Assembly (NCBI GenBank): GCA_025617745.1
Contig: CM046853.1
Location: forward strand, 31,671,313 to 31,735,312
Direction of reading: 5' to 3'
Length of the DNA stretch: 64,000 bases
Source of the DNA: Heliocidaris erythrogramma
Taxonomy: Eukaryota; Echinodermata; Echinoidea; Camarodonta; Echinometridae
Part shown: positions 1 to 9,790 of the stretch, piece after piece
Numbering within the stretch: the first letter of the stretch is position 1
Layout of the letters: every line of letters starts with the position of its first letter
Position numbers and translations under genes: made by a program
Notes under the pieces: model-generated
What the model was told of the DNA's origin: nothing
The model's input: the letters and a program-made list of their open reading frames with translations, nothing else
Database searches by the model: none

Positions 1-1006
1 GGAGGGAATCCTTTCGGCCCTCCTATATAGCCCAATGTCTCGACTCCTTGAAATTCATTACAGGTGTATTTTCATATTTTTTTCCAATAGGGATGGGGGA
101 CGCGGCCGTTTCAGCCCCTTGATAATGCAATAGGCCCATACATTTCCCTGCGCTTCGATAGAATACATATACTGCATGCGAACACTACAAAATGTGAAAT
201 CTTCCTCCCCAGGAGACCCGCACTCTGTTCGATAGCAACACTCCCCAGCCGATTTCCACCCCACAACCCCATACATACCCCAACACCTTATCCTTATACA
301 CTGTGCACAATCATCTGCTTTGGAATGATGCAGATGAGAGATTTCATTTAGAAAATGACGGAATTTAAATTACACTTTTAGAGTATATACAGAAAATAAA
401 AAGCCAAACAAAATCGCCACAAAATGTGTCTAACCACTTTATACTGCCTCCTATCTCGCCAATAACTATTGTTTACTGTTATGAAGATCTCATAAAAAAT
501 TAGCATTTTATACATTATTTTACATTGGAATTCTTTCATTCAAGGCTCAATTTTTACAGTACACTGTAACCCTTTATCATTTTGCATAAAAATCATAGCA
601 CCAAATAAGTATGATATAAATTATGTACATGTAAAATGCATACTTCAGAGTATCATACTCCCATCGTTTTTCTGACTAAAACGCATGATCACGTGTCACG
701 CAGCTCTATACATCAGATTTATTAACAGAAAGGATCTATATATAAATAAAATTTCATATTAAATTACAATCGGACTGACTACGACATATTCTTCTCATCA
801 CCATTAAGCCAACAGAAAAAAACTGCCTGAACACCGACGGGCACATTAAAATAAATCTTTTGAAGCAAATGTGGATGAGGTATTAATTAACAAGATGCAT
901 TTTTTCTTTTTTTTTTAGCGTTTGCCATCGTCTAGAAAAAAATGTGTTTGGATTGATAACAAGGGCATTTTCCGTTCATATATAACATATAACATGTATA
1001 GAAAAC
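1..1006. other. AT-rich stretch, no gene recognised
   Basis: Short open frames here (for example 58-276 on the minus strand) have no recognisable domain or splice context. I see no repeat family shared with the rest of the window. It is the left flank of the tandem tRNA-like array. Confidence 0.6.
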
Positions 1007-1019
1007 AAAACAGATTTAG
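1007..1019 (+). repeat. Left 13-bp target-site duplication of the tRNA-like array
   Basis: The sequence aaaacagatttag occurs here and again at 4604-4616, immediately outside the two ends of the array. The last bases (ttag) may overlap the unit sequence at the left junction, so the true length could be 9 to 13 bp. Confidence 0.75.
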
Positions 1020-1130
1020 TAAACGAAGAAGCTTGACTGGGGAGGAATTTTTTAATTTGTAAACAAATCTTTCGGCATATTACTCCCAGTGTTAAAGATC
1101 GGTAATGAAAAACACAAGTCAGAAAAAATT

Positions 1131-2076
1131 GGAACCAGCGGGATTCGAACCTGTCATCTACTGCTTGCCGGGCAGCGACTGAACCACCAGGCTATTCTGG
1201 TTCACGGCCAAGTCACGACGAACTAGAATCAAATACCCAAGATCCTCTTCTTTCTGACTCATTAATATTCAAACGGTCCGCCGTGGAACAATGGTTAGTA
1301 AACGAAGAAGCTTGACTGGGGAGGAATTTTTTAATTTGTAAACAAATCTTTCGGCATATTACTCCCAGTGTTAAAGATCGTATGCTCGATCTGTAATGAA
1401 AAACACAAGTCAGAAAAAATTGGAACCGGCGGGATTCGAACCTGTCATCTACTGCTTGCCGGGCAGCGACTTAACCACCAGGCTATTCTGGTTCACGGCC
1501 AAGTCACGACGAACTAGAATCAAATACCCAAGATCCTCTTCTTTCTGACTCATTAATATTCAAACGGTCCGCCGTGGAACAATGGTTAGTAAACGAAGAA
1601 GCTTGACTGGGAGGAATTTTTTAATTTGTAAACAAATCTTTCGGCATATTACTCCCAGTGTTAAAGATCGTATGCTCGATCTGTAATGAAAAACACAAGT
1701 CAGAAAAAATTGGAACCAGCGGGATTCGAACCTGTCATCTACTGCTTGCCGGGCAGCGACTTAACCACCAGGCTATTCTGGTTCACGGCCAAGTCACGAC
1801 GAACTAGAATCAAATACCCAAGATCCTCTTCTTTCTGACTCATTAATATTCAAACGGTCCGCCGTGGAACAATGGTTAGTAAACGAAGAAGCTTGACTGG
1901 GGAGGAATTTTTTAATTTGTAAACAAATCTTTCGGCATATTACTCCCAGTGTTAAAGATCGTATGCTCGATCTGTAATGAAAAAACACAAGTCAGAAAAA
2001 ATTGGAACCAGCGGGATTCGAACCTGTCATCTACTGCTTGCCGGGCAGCGACTTAACCACCAGGCTATTCTGGTTC
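1131..2076 (-). ncRNA. tRNA-like sequences, minus-strand block (4 complete copies)
   Basis: Complete 73-nt copies lie at 1131-1203, 1422-1494, 1712-1784 and 2004-2076. Read on the minus strand, each has an A-box-like TAGCCTGGTGG and a perfect B box GGTTCGAATCC. A 7-bp terminal stem (GAACCAG with CTGGTTC) and an anticodon-like 5-bp stem with loop CCGGCAA can be drawn. Against a working tRNA: the T stem has two mismatches if the B box is placed canonically, the acceptor is out of register by one base, and loop position 33 is C rather than T. If read as an anticodon it would be GGC (Ala). I regard these as tRNA-derived promoter modules rather than functional tRNA genes. The copy at 1131 has a 12-bp deletion just outside the tRNA-like part. 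Confidence 0.7.
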
Positions 2077-2294
2077 ACGGCCAAGTCACGACGAACTAGA
2101 ATCAAATACCCAAGATCCTCTTCTTTCTGACTCATTAATATTCAAACGGTCCGCCGTGGAACAATGGTTAGTAAACGAAGAAGCTTGACTGGGGAGGAAT
2201 TTTTTAATTTGTAAACAAATCTTTCGGCATATTACTCCCAGTGTTAAAGATCGTATGCTCGATCTGTAATGAAAAACACAAGTCAGAAAAAATT

Positions 2295-2361
2295 GGAACC
2301 AGCGGGATTCGAACCTGTCATCTACTGCTTGCCGGGCAGCGACTTAACCACCAGGCTATTC
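2295..2361 (-). ncRNA. Truncated tRNA-like copy at the inversion point
   Basis: The fifth minus-oriented copy loses its last bases (the 5' end of the tRNA-like sequence), because the array switches orientation here. Confidence 0.75.
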
Positions 2362-2368
2362 CACCAGG
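2362..2368. other. Inversion junction of the tandem array
   Basis: Minus-oriented sequence ends at ..ggctattc and plus-oriented sequence resumes at ggtatttgattc. The few bases between them (caccag) match ccaccagg about 15 bp upstream and so look like templated filler. Both arms use different points of the 291-bp unit, so this is not a simple palindrome of one boundary. Confidence 0.7.
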
Positions 2369-2401
2369 GTATTTGATTCTAGTTCGTCGTGACTTGGCCG
2401 T

Positions 2402-4512
2402 GAACCAGAATAGCCTGGTGGTTAAGTCGCTGCCCGGCAAGCAGTAGATGACAGGTTCGAATCCCGCTGGTTCCAATTTTTTCTGACTTGTGTTTTTCAT
2501 TACAGATCGAGCATACGATCTTTAACACTGGGAGTAATATGCCGAAAGATTTGTTTACAAATTAAAAAATTCCTCCCCAGTCAAGCTTCTTCGTTTACTA
2601 ACCATTGTTCCACGGCGGACCGTTTGAATATTAATGAGTCAGAAAGAAGAGGATCTTGGGTATTTGATTCTAGTTCGTCGTGACTTGGCCGTGAACCAGA
2701 ATAGCCTGGTGGTTAAGTCGCTGCCCGGCAAGCAGTAGATGACAGGTTCGAATCCCGCTGGTTCCAATTTTTTCTGACTTGTGTTTTTCATTACAGATCG
2801 AGCATACGATCTTTAACACTGGGAGTAATATGCCGAAAGATTTGTTTACAAATTAAAAAATTCCTCCCCAGTCAAGCTTCTTCGTTTACTAACCATTGTT
2901 CCACGGCGGACCGTTTGAATATTAATGAGTCAGAAAGAAGAGGATCTTGGGTATTTGATTCTAGTTCGTCGTGACTTGGCCGTGAACCAGAATAGCCTGG
3001 TGGTTAAGTCGCTGCCCGGCAAGCAGTAGATGACAGGTTCGAATCCCGCTGGTTTCAATTTTTTCTGACTTGTGTTTTTCATTACAGATCGAGCATACGA
3101 TCTTTAACACTGGGAGTAATATGCCGAAAGATTTGTTTACAAATTAAAAAATTCCTCCCCAGTCAAGCTTCTTCGTTTACTAACCATTGTTCCACGGCGG
3201 ACCGTTTGAATATTAATGAGTCAGAAAGAAGAGGATCTTGGGTATTTGATTCTAGTTCGTCGTGACTTGGCCGTGAACCAGAATAGCCTGGTGGTTAAGT
3301 CGCTGCCCGGCAAGCAGTAGATGACAGGTTCGAATCCCGCTGGTTCCAATTTTTTCTGACTTGTGTTTTTTCATTACAGATCGAGCATACGATCTTTAAC
3401 ACTGGGAGTAATATGCCGAAAGATTTGTTTACAAATTAAAAAATTCCTCCCCAGTCAAGCTTCTTCGTTTACTAACCATTGTTCCACGGCGGACCGTTTG
3501 AATATTAATGAGTCAGAAAGAAGAGGATCTTGGGTATTTGATTCTAGTTCGTCGTGACTTGGCCGTGAACCAGAATAGCCTGGTGGTTAAGTCGCTGCCC
3601 GGCAAGCAGTAGATGACAGGTTCGAATCCCGCTGGTTCCAATTTTTTCTGACTTGTGTTTTTCATTACAGATCGAGCATACGATCTTTAACACTGGGAGT
3701 AATATGCCGAAAGATTTGTTTACAAATTAAAAAATTCCTCCCCAGTCAAGCTTCTTCGTTTACTAACCATTGTTCCACGGCGGACCGTTTGAATATTAAT
3801 GAGTCAGAAAGAAGAGGATCTTGGGTATTTGATTCTAGTTCGTCGTGACTTGGCCGTGAACCAGAATAGCCTGGTGGTTAAGTCGCTGCCCGGCAAGCAG
3901 TAGATGACAGGTTCGAATCCCGCTGGTTCCAATTTTTTCTGACTTGTGTTTTTCATTACAGATCGAGCATACGATCTTTAACACTGGGAGTAATATGCCG
4001 AAAGATTTGTTTACAAATTAAAAAATTCCTCCCCAGTCAAGCTTCTTCGTTTACTAACCATTGTTCCACGGCGGACCGTTTGAATATTAATGAGTCAGAA
4101 AGAAGAGGATCTTGGGTATTTGATTCTAGTTCGTCGTGACTTGGCCGTGAACCGGAATAGCCTGGTGGTTAAGTCGCTGCCCGGCAAGCAGTAGATGACA
4201 GGTTCGAATCCCGCCGGTTCCAATTTTTTCTGACTTGTGTTTTTCATTACAGATCGAGCATACGATCTTTAACACTGGGAGTAATATGCCGAAAGATTTG
4301 TTTACAAATTAAAAAATTCCTCCCCAGTCAAGCTTCTTCGTTTACTAACCATTGTTCCACGGCGGACCGTTTGAATATTAATGAGTCAGAAAGAAGAGGA
4401 TCTTGGGTATTTGATTCTAGTTCGTCGTGACTTGGCCGTGAACCAGAATAGCCTGGTGGTTAAGTCGCTGCCCGGCAAGCAGTAGATGACAGGTTCGAAT
4501 CCCGCTGGTTCC
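2402..4512 (+). ncRNA. tRNA-like sequences, plus-strand block (8 copies)
   Basis: Copies lie at 2402-2474, 2693-2765, 2984-3056, 3275-3347, 3567-3639, 3858-3930, 4149-4221 and 4440-4512. Each is followed within two bases by TTTTTT, a pol III-type terminator. The copy at 2984 has GGTTTC instead of GGTTCC at its 3' end. The others are nearly identical, which implies recent amplification or homogenisation. Confidence 0.75.
4149..4221 (+). ncRNA. tRNA-like copy with a compensatory base-pair change
   Basis: In this copy GAACCAG has become GAACCGG, and the opposing CTGGTTC has become CCGGTTC. This exchanges an A-T pair for G-C in the terminal stem. The minus-strand copy at 1422-1494 has only the 3' half of the change. 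A paired substitution in near-identical repeats suggests selection on the stem, although one event is weak evidence. Confidence 0.7.
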
Positions 4513-4603
4513 AATTTTTTCTGACTTGTGTTTTTCATTACAGATCGAGCATACGATCTTTAACACTGGGAGTAATATGCCGAAAGATTTGTTTACAAAT
4601 TAA

Positions 4604-4616
4604 AAAACAGATTTAG
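4604..4616 (+). repeat. Right 13-bp target-site duplication of the tRNA-like array
   Basis: aaaacagatttag, identical to 1007-1019, directly follows the A-run that ends the last unit. Confidence 0.75.
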
Positions 4617-5026
4617 GCCAATATAAAAACATATGGGTACGATTTTTCACAAACTGGTATAAGTTGAGGGTACTCTATCACTGGAGGTGCATTTATTCAC
4701 TGGGAAGGGACACTTCATGACAGGGTGGGCACTTTCAATTTCTTTTAGAAAAAGTGAGGGGCATATGAGTCTCCTTGAGGCCTTGACCCTGGTTCCCCCT
4801 CCGCTGTTTGGAAAGGTGAACTTTGTAACTGCTACTTGAAGCAGTATGGCATGGGCATCGATTCTGTGGGGAGGGGCACTGGGGAAGTTAACCCCTCCCT
4901 TCAATAATTTCGGCATAAACTTTGTATCCCATGCACCCCCTTCCCCCATCCTGATTGTGGAATGACGTCGCCTTAGTCTTGAATGAGGCGATTTTAAAGT
5001 GATAATGGGGGGGGGGGGGGGGGGGG
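4617..5026 (-). other. Putative 3' flank/UTR of SLC10 copy A
   Basis: No gene is seen. On the minus strand this is downstream of the stop codon of SLC10 copy A. It contains an AATAAA-like signal (TTTATT on the plus strand near 4690) and a long G run at 5008-5025 that abuts the stop codon. A 100-residue minus open frame at 4647-4949 has no recognisable domain. Confidence 0.35.
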
Positions 5027-5548
5027 TTAATATACGTCATCGTCATCCAGCACTTGCCCCATTATATACATCACTCTTTCTTTCTTCCTATTCTTCTCCA
5101 CGTCATCCTCTCCGGACCCCTCGTCGTCCAAATCGCTATCGGGGTCGTCGAGCATCATGGCGATCTTCGGGTAGATCTTACGGATCAGCTCTTCGATACC
5201 GTAATACGCCACCGACCAGATGAAACCCTCGATGGGCATCGAGATGCTGAAGATGGACACCAGTGTGAGCACCTCATGGAGAGCAGTTTCATCGTCGGCG
5301 AAATAGTTCCAGGCCATAGCGGTCGCGATGAACCAATTTGGGGTGCCCACAGCGAGCGAGACCGCGCTGCAAGCCTCGTAGGGAAGTTTGAAAAGGGTAG
5401 CAAGGATGAGCCCGAAAACGAACCCGACGAAGGGCAGGAGTATGCCACCCACCCATAGCTGCCAGTCACCGATATAGTGATCGGGGTTACTGATACCGTT
5501 GAGTATGGGACAGGCAACGACGGTTACTACAAAAGCCCAGCTGCAAAT
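5027..5548 (-). CDS. SLC10-family transporter, copy A, last exon (C-terminal half)
   Basis: This is the terminal exon of a minus-strand sodium/bile-acid cotransporter family (SLC10/SBF) gene. A polypyrimidine tract and TCACAG precede the exon, which opens ICSWAFVVTVVACPILNG and then runs through the last membrane segments (GGILLPFVGFVFGLILATLF, SLAVGTPNWFIA, SIFSISMPIEGFIWSVAYYG). It closes with an acidic cytosolic tail (DDPDSDLDDEGSGEDD) and a TAA at 5027-5029. It aligns along its length with 47482-48000 of copy B, sharing exon start, phase 0 and acidic tail. SLC10 members normally have a conserved ETGxQN sodium-site motif in this part; here the position reads AVGTPN, so sodium coupling may be absent. 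Family membership is firm; substrate and subfamily (SLC10A3/A5-like is my guess) are inference. Confidence 0.85.
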   Translation of the reverse strand: MCSWAFVVTVVACPILNGISNPDHYIGDWQLWVGGILLPFVGFVFGLILATLFKLPYEACSAVSLAVGTPNWFIATAMAWNYFADDETALHEVLTLVSIFSISMPIEGFIWSVAYYGIEELIRKIYPKIAMMLDDPDSDLDDEGSGEDDVEKNRKKERVMYIMGQVLDDDDVY

Positions 5549-5640
5549 CTGTGAGGAAGATTTAAAAAAAAAACAGAAACAAAACAAACAAACAGTGGAA
5601 ATGATAACTAGCAACAAAAAAAAGAAGAGAAATAGGATGA

Positions 5641-5784
5641 TCGCGCAAACGAACCCGACGAAGGGTAGGAGTATGCCACCCACCCATAGCCAGCTGCCAA
5701 GCACCGACATAATGAGCGGGGGTTACTGATATCGTTGATAATGGGAAATACAATGACAGTCACTATAAATGCCCAGCTGCAAAT
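5641..5784 (-). pseudogene. Duplicated, frameshifted fragment of the copy A last exon
   Basis: Directly upstream of the real last exon (minus sense) is a second copy of its first ~145 bp, complete with an acceptor-like TCTCAG and the start ICSWAFIVTVIVFPIIND. A run of five C's, against four in the true exon, shifts the frame after ISNP, and the copy stops where the intron-like pyrimidine tract resumes. It arose by tandem duplication of the exon's 5' part; splicing to it would give a truncated product. Confidence 0.75.
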
Positions 5785-5952
5785 CTGAGAGGAAGAATCA
5801 CTGGGAAGAAAAAAAACCCAAGCAATTGAAATGATAATGTACAGAGGACCGAAATAAAATTTTGATTTTTGTATTTCAGTATTTTTATGACCATATTTAG
5901 GTAGAGCATGATGGAAAACGTTCACACATCAAATTTGACATGAATCAGTTCT

Positions 5953-6110
5953 TGGTGGCCCAAGGTATGGCTATATGAATATCTAATTAGCCCCACTGAA
6001 GTCAGTGTAAATTGGCCTGGTTCTTAACAGTTTAGAACCAGGCCAATTTAACACTGACTTCAATGGGGCTAAGGAGGTATTCATGCGGCCATATCTCGGG
6101 GCCCAGTGAG
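5953..6110. repeat. Foldback element (long hairpin) in SLC10 copy A intron
   Basis: Inner arms 5987-6024 and 6034-6072 are almost perfectly complementary around a 9-nt loop (TTAGCCCCACTGAAGTCAG against CTGACTTCAATGGGGCTAA). Pairing continues outward, less perfectly, to about 5953 and 6110. It is a MITE-like hairpin; if transcribed in the intron it would fold into a strong stem. Confidence 0.75.
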
Positions 6111-6624
6111 CCAATTGCCATACAATTTGGGCTCTGGGTGTTTTTCACAATGTTCCTTTGAGATATGGTATAAAAAATGTCAAAATGAACAAATAGCTTT
6201 TTGTGACGTCATGATCGGTTAGTCACGGACGGATATAAGATTTGACATATTTTTAACGTTTGAAGGCCTGTAGAACATAAGTATCTATTTAATTAAGAGA
6301 GCTATTTTATATTTCGTTGTGAAGGGCATCACTAAAGGAGTTGAAGTTTGATAAAATTTGGTTGCCAACATCGCTGACTAAAAGTATAATCCATAATATA
6401 TTCAATGCCACGGACAGACAAAATGGCTACTCTTAACCGATCAGGCTCGTGAATATAGAAACTTGAATCAATTTATGATATCATCTTGACCCTTCCAAGA
6501 GCCACGCCCCTCCTCCTCTTCTGTCTGGACCGACACTTCGCCACTGGACACAAGAAGTACACAGAAATCATAATCATTATTCCTCCAAATAATAATAATA
6601 ATAATGACTCATTCTGTTTCTCAC

Positions 6625-6836
6625 CCTGGCCACTTTCTTTGCCCGCTTCTCCCCGGCGAATCTCTTGAAGACGACACCTAATCCAGTTGGTAGGAAGATG
6701 AGGATTTCGGTGAATAAGATTCCGCGGGGGGGTACCTATGACGTAATACGCCTCCGACCACGCACTCGAGTAGAAGGAGAACCAGAAGGGAATAAGTCCG
6801 ATAGATAAGGCTGTCGAGAACATCGCAAGGCACAAT
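6625..6836 (-). CDS. SLC10-family transporter, copy A, penultimate exon (frameshifted)
   Basis: The exon lies between a CCAG acceptor (6837-6840) and a GTGAGA donor (6624 downward). It encodes CLAMFSTALSIGLIPFWFSF, a membrane helix of SLC10, then SSAWSEAYYVIGT. At the C7 run (plus-strand ggggggg near 6724-6731) the frame shifts by one base; in the other frame the homology to copy B resumes (EILIFLPTGLGVVFKRFAG ... KKVAR). The exon is 212 bp against 211 in copy B, consistent with one inserted base. It is either a real disabling mutation or a homopolymer error. It splices phase 0 to the last exon, and receives two bases of a split glycine codon from the exon at 14022-14332. Confidence 0.75.
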
Positions 6837-7029
6837 CTGGAGTAGTAAAATACGGAGATAAATTTTCATTATTTGCAGAATGGGAATGATCAGAGAATTT
6901 TTTGAATGTTTCGTTTAAAAAAGCATGGATTCGAATATTAATCGCAACACCACAGCAAATAAGGTAAATTATTGTAAGCCGTTATTCATTGGAGGACTAG
7001 CGAGCGATTAACCTGAATCGCTCGCTTAG

Positions 7030-7862
7030 AATATGCACACTGGCGTAGAGAGGGGTGGCCAAAGGGGGTCATGCCCCCTTCTATTCAGCCACTAAAAAAA
7101 AAGCGATAGCGAAAATGCGGAGGAAGTGAGAGAAAAAGACAAGGCGCTACAAGCCGTTATCTTTCTCTCAAAATTTGCTAAATCGCGCGGGAAGGGGAAA
7201 TAACTCTCCTCTCCCTGCACCCACCCCTGTTACATACAGTGAAATGTTGCGTCCAAAATAATTGACAAGCAGTCCGGGCGTCGAACTATAACTTTCCGCC
7301 TAAAAAAATTGTTTGCTATATGCCGTTATCTTTCTCTCAAATTTGCGAAAACATCAGAACTTTTCAGAGCAATCGCGCTTCAATATCCGAATATATCAGT
7401 ACATGTATTAGTATTAGTTTACGCGCTTCGCGCGGGAAGGGGGAAATACCCCCCCCCCCCTGCACCACCCCTGTTACATACAGTGCAGTATTGCGTCCAA
7501 ATTACAGAAAAGCAGTCAGGGCGTCGAACTTTCCGCCTAAAAAATTGTTTGCTATAAGCCGTTATCTTTCTCTCAAATTTGCGAAAACATCAGAACTTTT
7601 CAGAGCAATCGCGCTTCAATATCCGAATATATCAGTACATGTATTAGTATTAGTTTACGCGCTTCGCGCGGGAAGGGGGAAATACCCCCCCCCCCTGCAC
7701 CACCCCTGTTACATACAGTGCAGTATTGCGTCCAAATTACAGAAAAGCAGTCAGGGCGTCGAACTTTCCGCCTAAAAAATTGTTTGCTATAAGCCGCCGT
7801 TATCTTTCTCTCAAATTTGCTAAAACGTCAGAGCTTTTCTGAGCTATTGCGCTTCAATATCC
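7030..7862 (+). repeat. Dispersed repeat R1 with internal ~236-bp tandem units
   Basis: It begins with ggcgtagagaggggtggcc and contains about three to four tandem copies of a unit running from GCCGTTATCTTTCTCTCAAA to CTTTCCGCCTAAAA (units start near 7319, 7556 and 7791). The same family recurs at 61220-61990. Open frames at 7309-7557 and 7320-7775 are by-products of the repeat and show no domain. Confidence 0.7.
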
Positions 7863-8439
7863 GAATATTAGTATTTTTAGCAGGTCACGCATCGATAAAA
7901 ATACGACATGTCGTTTAAAAATCAAAAGATAAAACAGTGCTCCATTTTTCTTCTCCAAAAAATGTGCCTCCGTGGGCCCGACAGGTAATGTTTGAAATTT
8001 GAAAGACATTAATGCCGACTTCCACAAACCCCAAACAGAGCAGACTGTTGCCGATTTGAAATACATAGATCAGCTGTTTTCCTATACCGCGCCCCCTTCC
8101 ACTGCCATGAAGCCAAATCCTAAATAGGTCATTTTGATGACTCACGATAAGTTACGATGAATACTACGATATTTATTACCGATTACGATACATTTATTGA
8201 GTCGACGATTGGTTGCGTCTATGGGTATCAAATGCAATCTCGGAAGTCTATTTTTCCTCATGTATTATTAATGATAATATTCACGTAAGTTATTCGGTGT
8301 AATAGATCCATGACTATACGTTCCAGGCATTACATGCACTCCACAAAGAATTACACGTTTATATAGATACTTGAATCTTGAATTTCGTGTATACATGTAG
8401 AGATACTTGAGAGACATTGCATCGTAAATTGATAGAGGC

Positions 8440-8695
8440 GCCACTTGGGTCCAGATATTGAGGGGGCACCGACATCATGGGGGGCTGGCTAGGGGGGGGG
8501 GTGGGCGGGCACCGGTCTAACTCGATGAATGAAATGCGAATCAACATGTCCGTCGGGTTGGGGACAGGAGTGGAAGGAATATAATCTATTTTTAATGTTT
8601 CCTTCTCCCCTTATCATTTTTTCTTTCTATTTCTCTTTGTTTTTGGGGTGGTGAGGCACGTGCCCCCCAATAGCTCTGTCAAATAGAGATGCGTC
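8440..8695 (+). repeat. G-rich dispersed repeat fragment
   Basis: It contains ttgagggggcaccgacatca and, later, ggtgaggcacgtgcccccca. It resembles the ttgaggg(g)c(a)cc segments at about 10970, 41720 and 49030. It is non-coding and probably a decayed DNA-transposon or SINE family. Confidence 0.4.
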
Positions 8696-8699
8696 AGAT

Positions 8700-9410
8700 T
8701 TTCATTACTTTATTCATTTCATTTTCATAAAATACAATCAAAGCAAATATACATATAATCATATAATCAAAATAATGAACTAACATCATTTGCAATGTAT
8801 AAAGAATGTTTTACTTTACAATATATATAAAATGAAATAGGAGAACTTTTTTTAAAAATCAGTGGTGGCTTTGAATAGGCAAAGTTCTCACTAATGTAAT
8901 TAATATATGGAGCAAAGATTATACACAACAAAGGATAATAATATATCATACAATGTAAGAGTAAACTGTAATATAGATAGAAGCCCTCTATAGATATAGA
9001 GGGCTTCAGAAGATAAAAAGGTTGGGTGGATATTTCAGTGGTACTTAGAATACAAATTCTGTTTTTTTAATGTTAAACTATTTGTGTATAAACGTATGAC
9101 CTGTTGTATATAGCATTTCATATGTTCGGGAATATTCCTAACAGATTTCTTAGAGAATGAAGTTTTTACTTTCCATAAGTGAAACAGATTACGAAGCCTA
9201 GTTTCATGGGTATGAATTTGATTACTGATTGAAAACAAGGCTAATATGGTATGAGGAAGCAAGCCTTTAAAAAATTGAAAACCAGTCAGTGCAATATGAT
9301 ATTTGAATAGATTAAAAATATTCAAAGTTTTTAAACGGAAAATTAAAGGAGCGGAATGGGCATAATAACCACTTCTCGTACACACGGCCTTCACATGGTC
9401 TGCTTTTGAA
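8700..9410 (-). mobile_element. CR1-like LINE 3' fragment
   Basis: The minus frame 9035-9394 ends in residues typical of the region downstream of reverse transcriptase in CR1/Jockey-group LINEs (SAPLIFRLKTLNIFNLFKYH, FFKGLLPHTILALFSI, IHTHETRLRNLFHLWKVKTS). After the stop about 330 bp of AT-rich 3' UTR leads to an AATAAAGTAATGAAAATC-like tail at about 8700. It is 5'-truncated and lacks any RT core. Confidence 0.6.
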
Positions 9411-9736
9411 ATTTTGAAGTACTGGATAGCTGAATTCGATCACTTAATACAGCAAAAGCCATTTTGTGTTAACAGCATAATACCGGTCGGCGGTCTTGTT
9501 CGTACAGGAGGGACGTCCCCAGGAAGTCCCCAGGTAGTGTCTACTACCTTGGTTGAATGCCTTGATACTTTTTGTTGTTGTTGCTTGTTATAGATTATTT
9601 TGTCGGGATTGTGCCACCATCCTCTTTTTTTTTTCGGAACCTGAATTGATATTTTTGTTCACGACCGAAAAAAAAGGGGGGGGGGGAGCCTAAAATGCAA
9701 AGTACTCTTGATTGACATCCTACAGTTCGTACTAAC

Positions 9737-9790
9737 TTTCTAGATTATGAATTGAATTGAATTGAATTGAATATCGAATTTATTTCATTC
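9737..9790 (-). repeat. (GAATT)n tail
   Basis: Four to five ATTGA/GAATT pentamers are followed by AATATCGAATTTATTTC. Pentamer tails of this kind also end sequences at about 24545-24575 and 44698-44720, so they are likely 3' tails of one LINE/SINE family. The following ~550 bp (9790-10380) is AT-rich with no gene seen. Confidence 0.5.

Larger units (their letters stand above)
1020..4603. mobile_element. Inverted tandem array of a 291-bp tRNA-like retroelement (about 12 units)
   Basis: Near-identical 291-bp units (start-to-start distances 290-292) run first in minus orientation (1020-2361) and then in plus orientation (about 2369-4603). In tRNA sense each unit holds a 73-nt tRNA-like sequence with pol III A- and B-box matches, a T6 run directly after it, a small hairpin (AGATCG/CGATCT), a second hairpin (ACTGGGAG/CTCCCCAGT enclosing ATTTGT/ACAAAT), an A-rich stretch and about 150 bp of unique sequence. 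The right end stops at TTACAAATTAAAAAA, the same place as the solo copy near 60.6 kb. The left end stops inside a unit. A shared 13-bp duplication encloses the whole block, so it was probably inserted as one piece. There is no protein-coding potential: 64-aa frames at 1794-1988 and 3363-3557 are mirror images from the repeat. It could alternatively be a locally amplified and inverted tRNA pseudogene cluster. Confidence 0.8.

Noticed and set aside
1794-3557. 64-aa and 60-70-aa ORFs in the array
   Set aside because: They are identical mirror frames of a non-coding repeat on the two arms.
1131-4512. Cluster of genuine tRNA-Ala(GGC) genes
   Set aside because: T-stem mismatches, C at position 33 and the shifted acceptor argue against function, and a dispersed copy with a target duplication shows mobility.
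1020-4603. Hammerhead ribozyme in the 291-bp unit
   Set aside because: I looked on both strands for CTGANGA followed by GAAA with stems. The nearest strings (TTAATGAGTCAGAAAG; GCCGAAAG before the ATTTGT/ACAAAT hairpin) fail in core bases or pairing, so no ribozyme is called.
7309-7775. 82- and 151-aa ORFs
   Set aside because: They follow the 236-bp R1 repeat period, cross poly-C tracts and have no domain.
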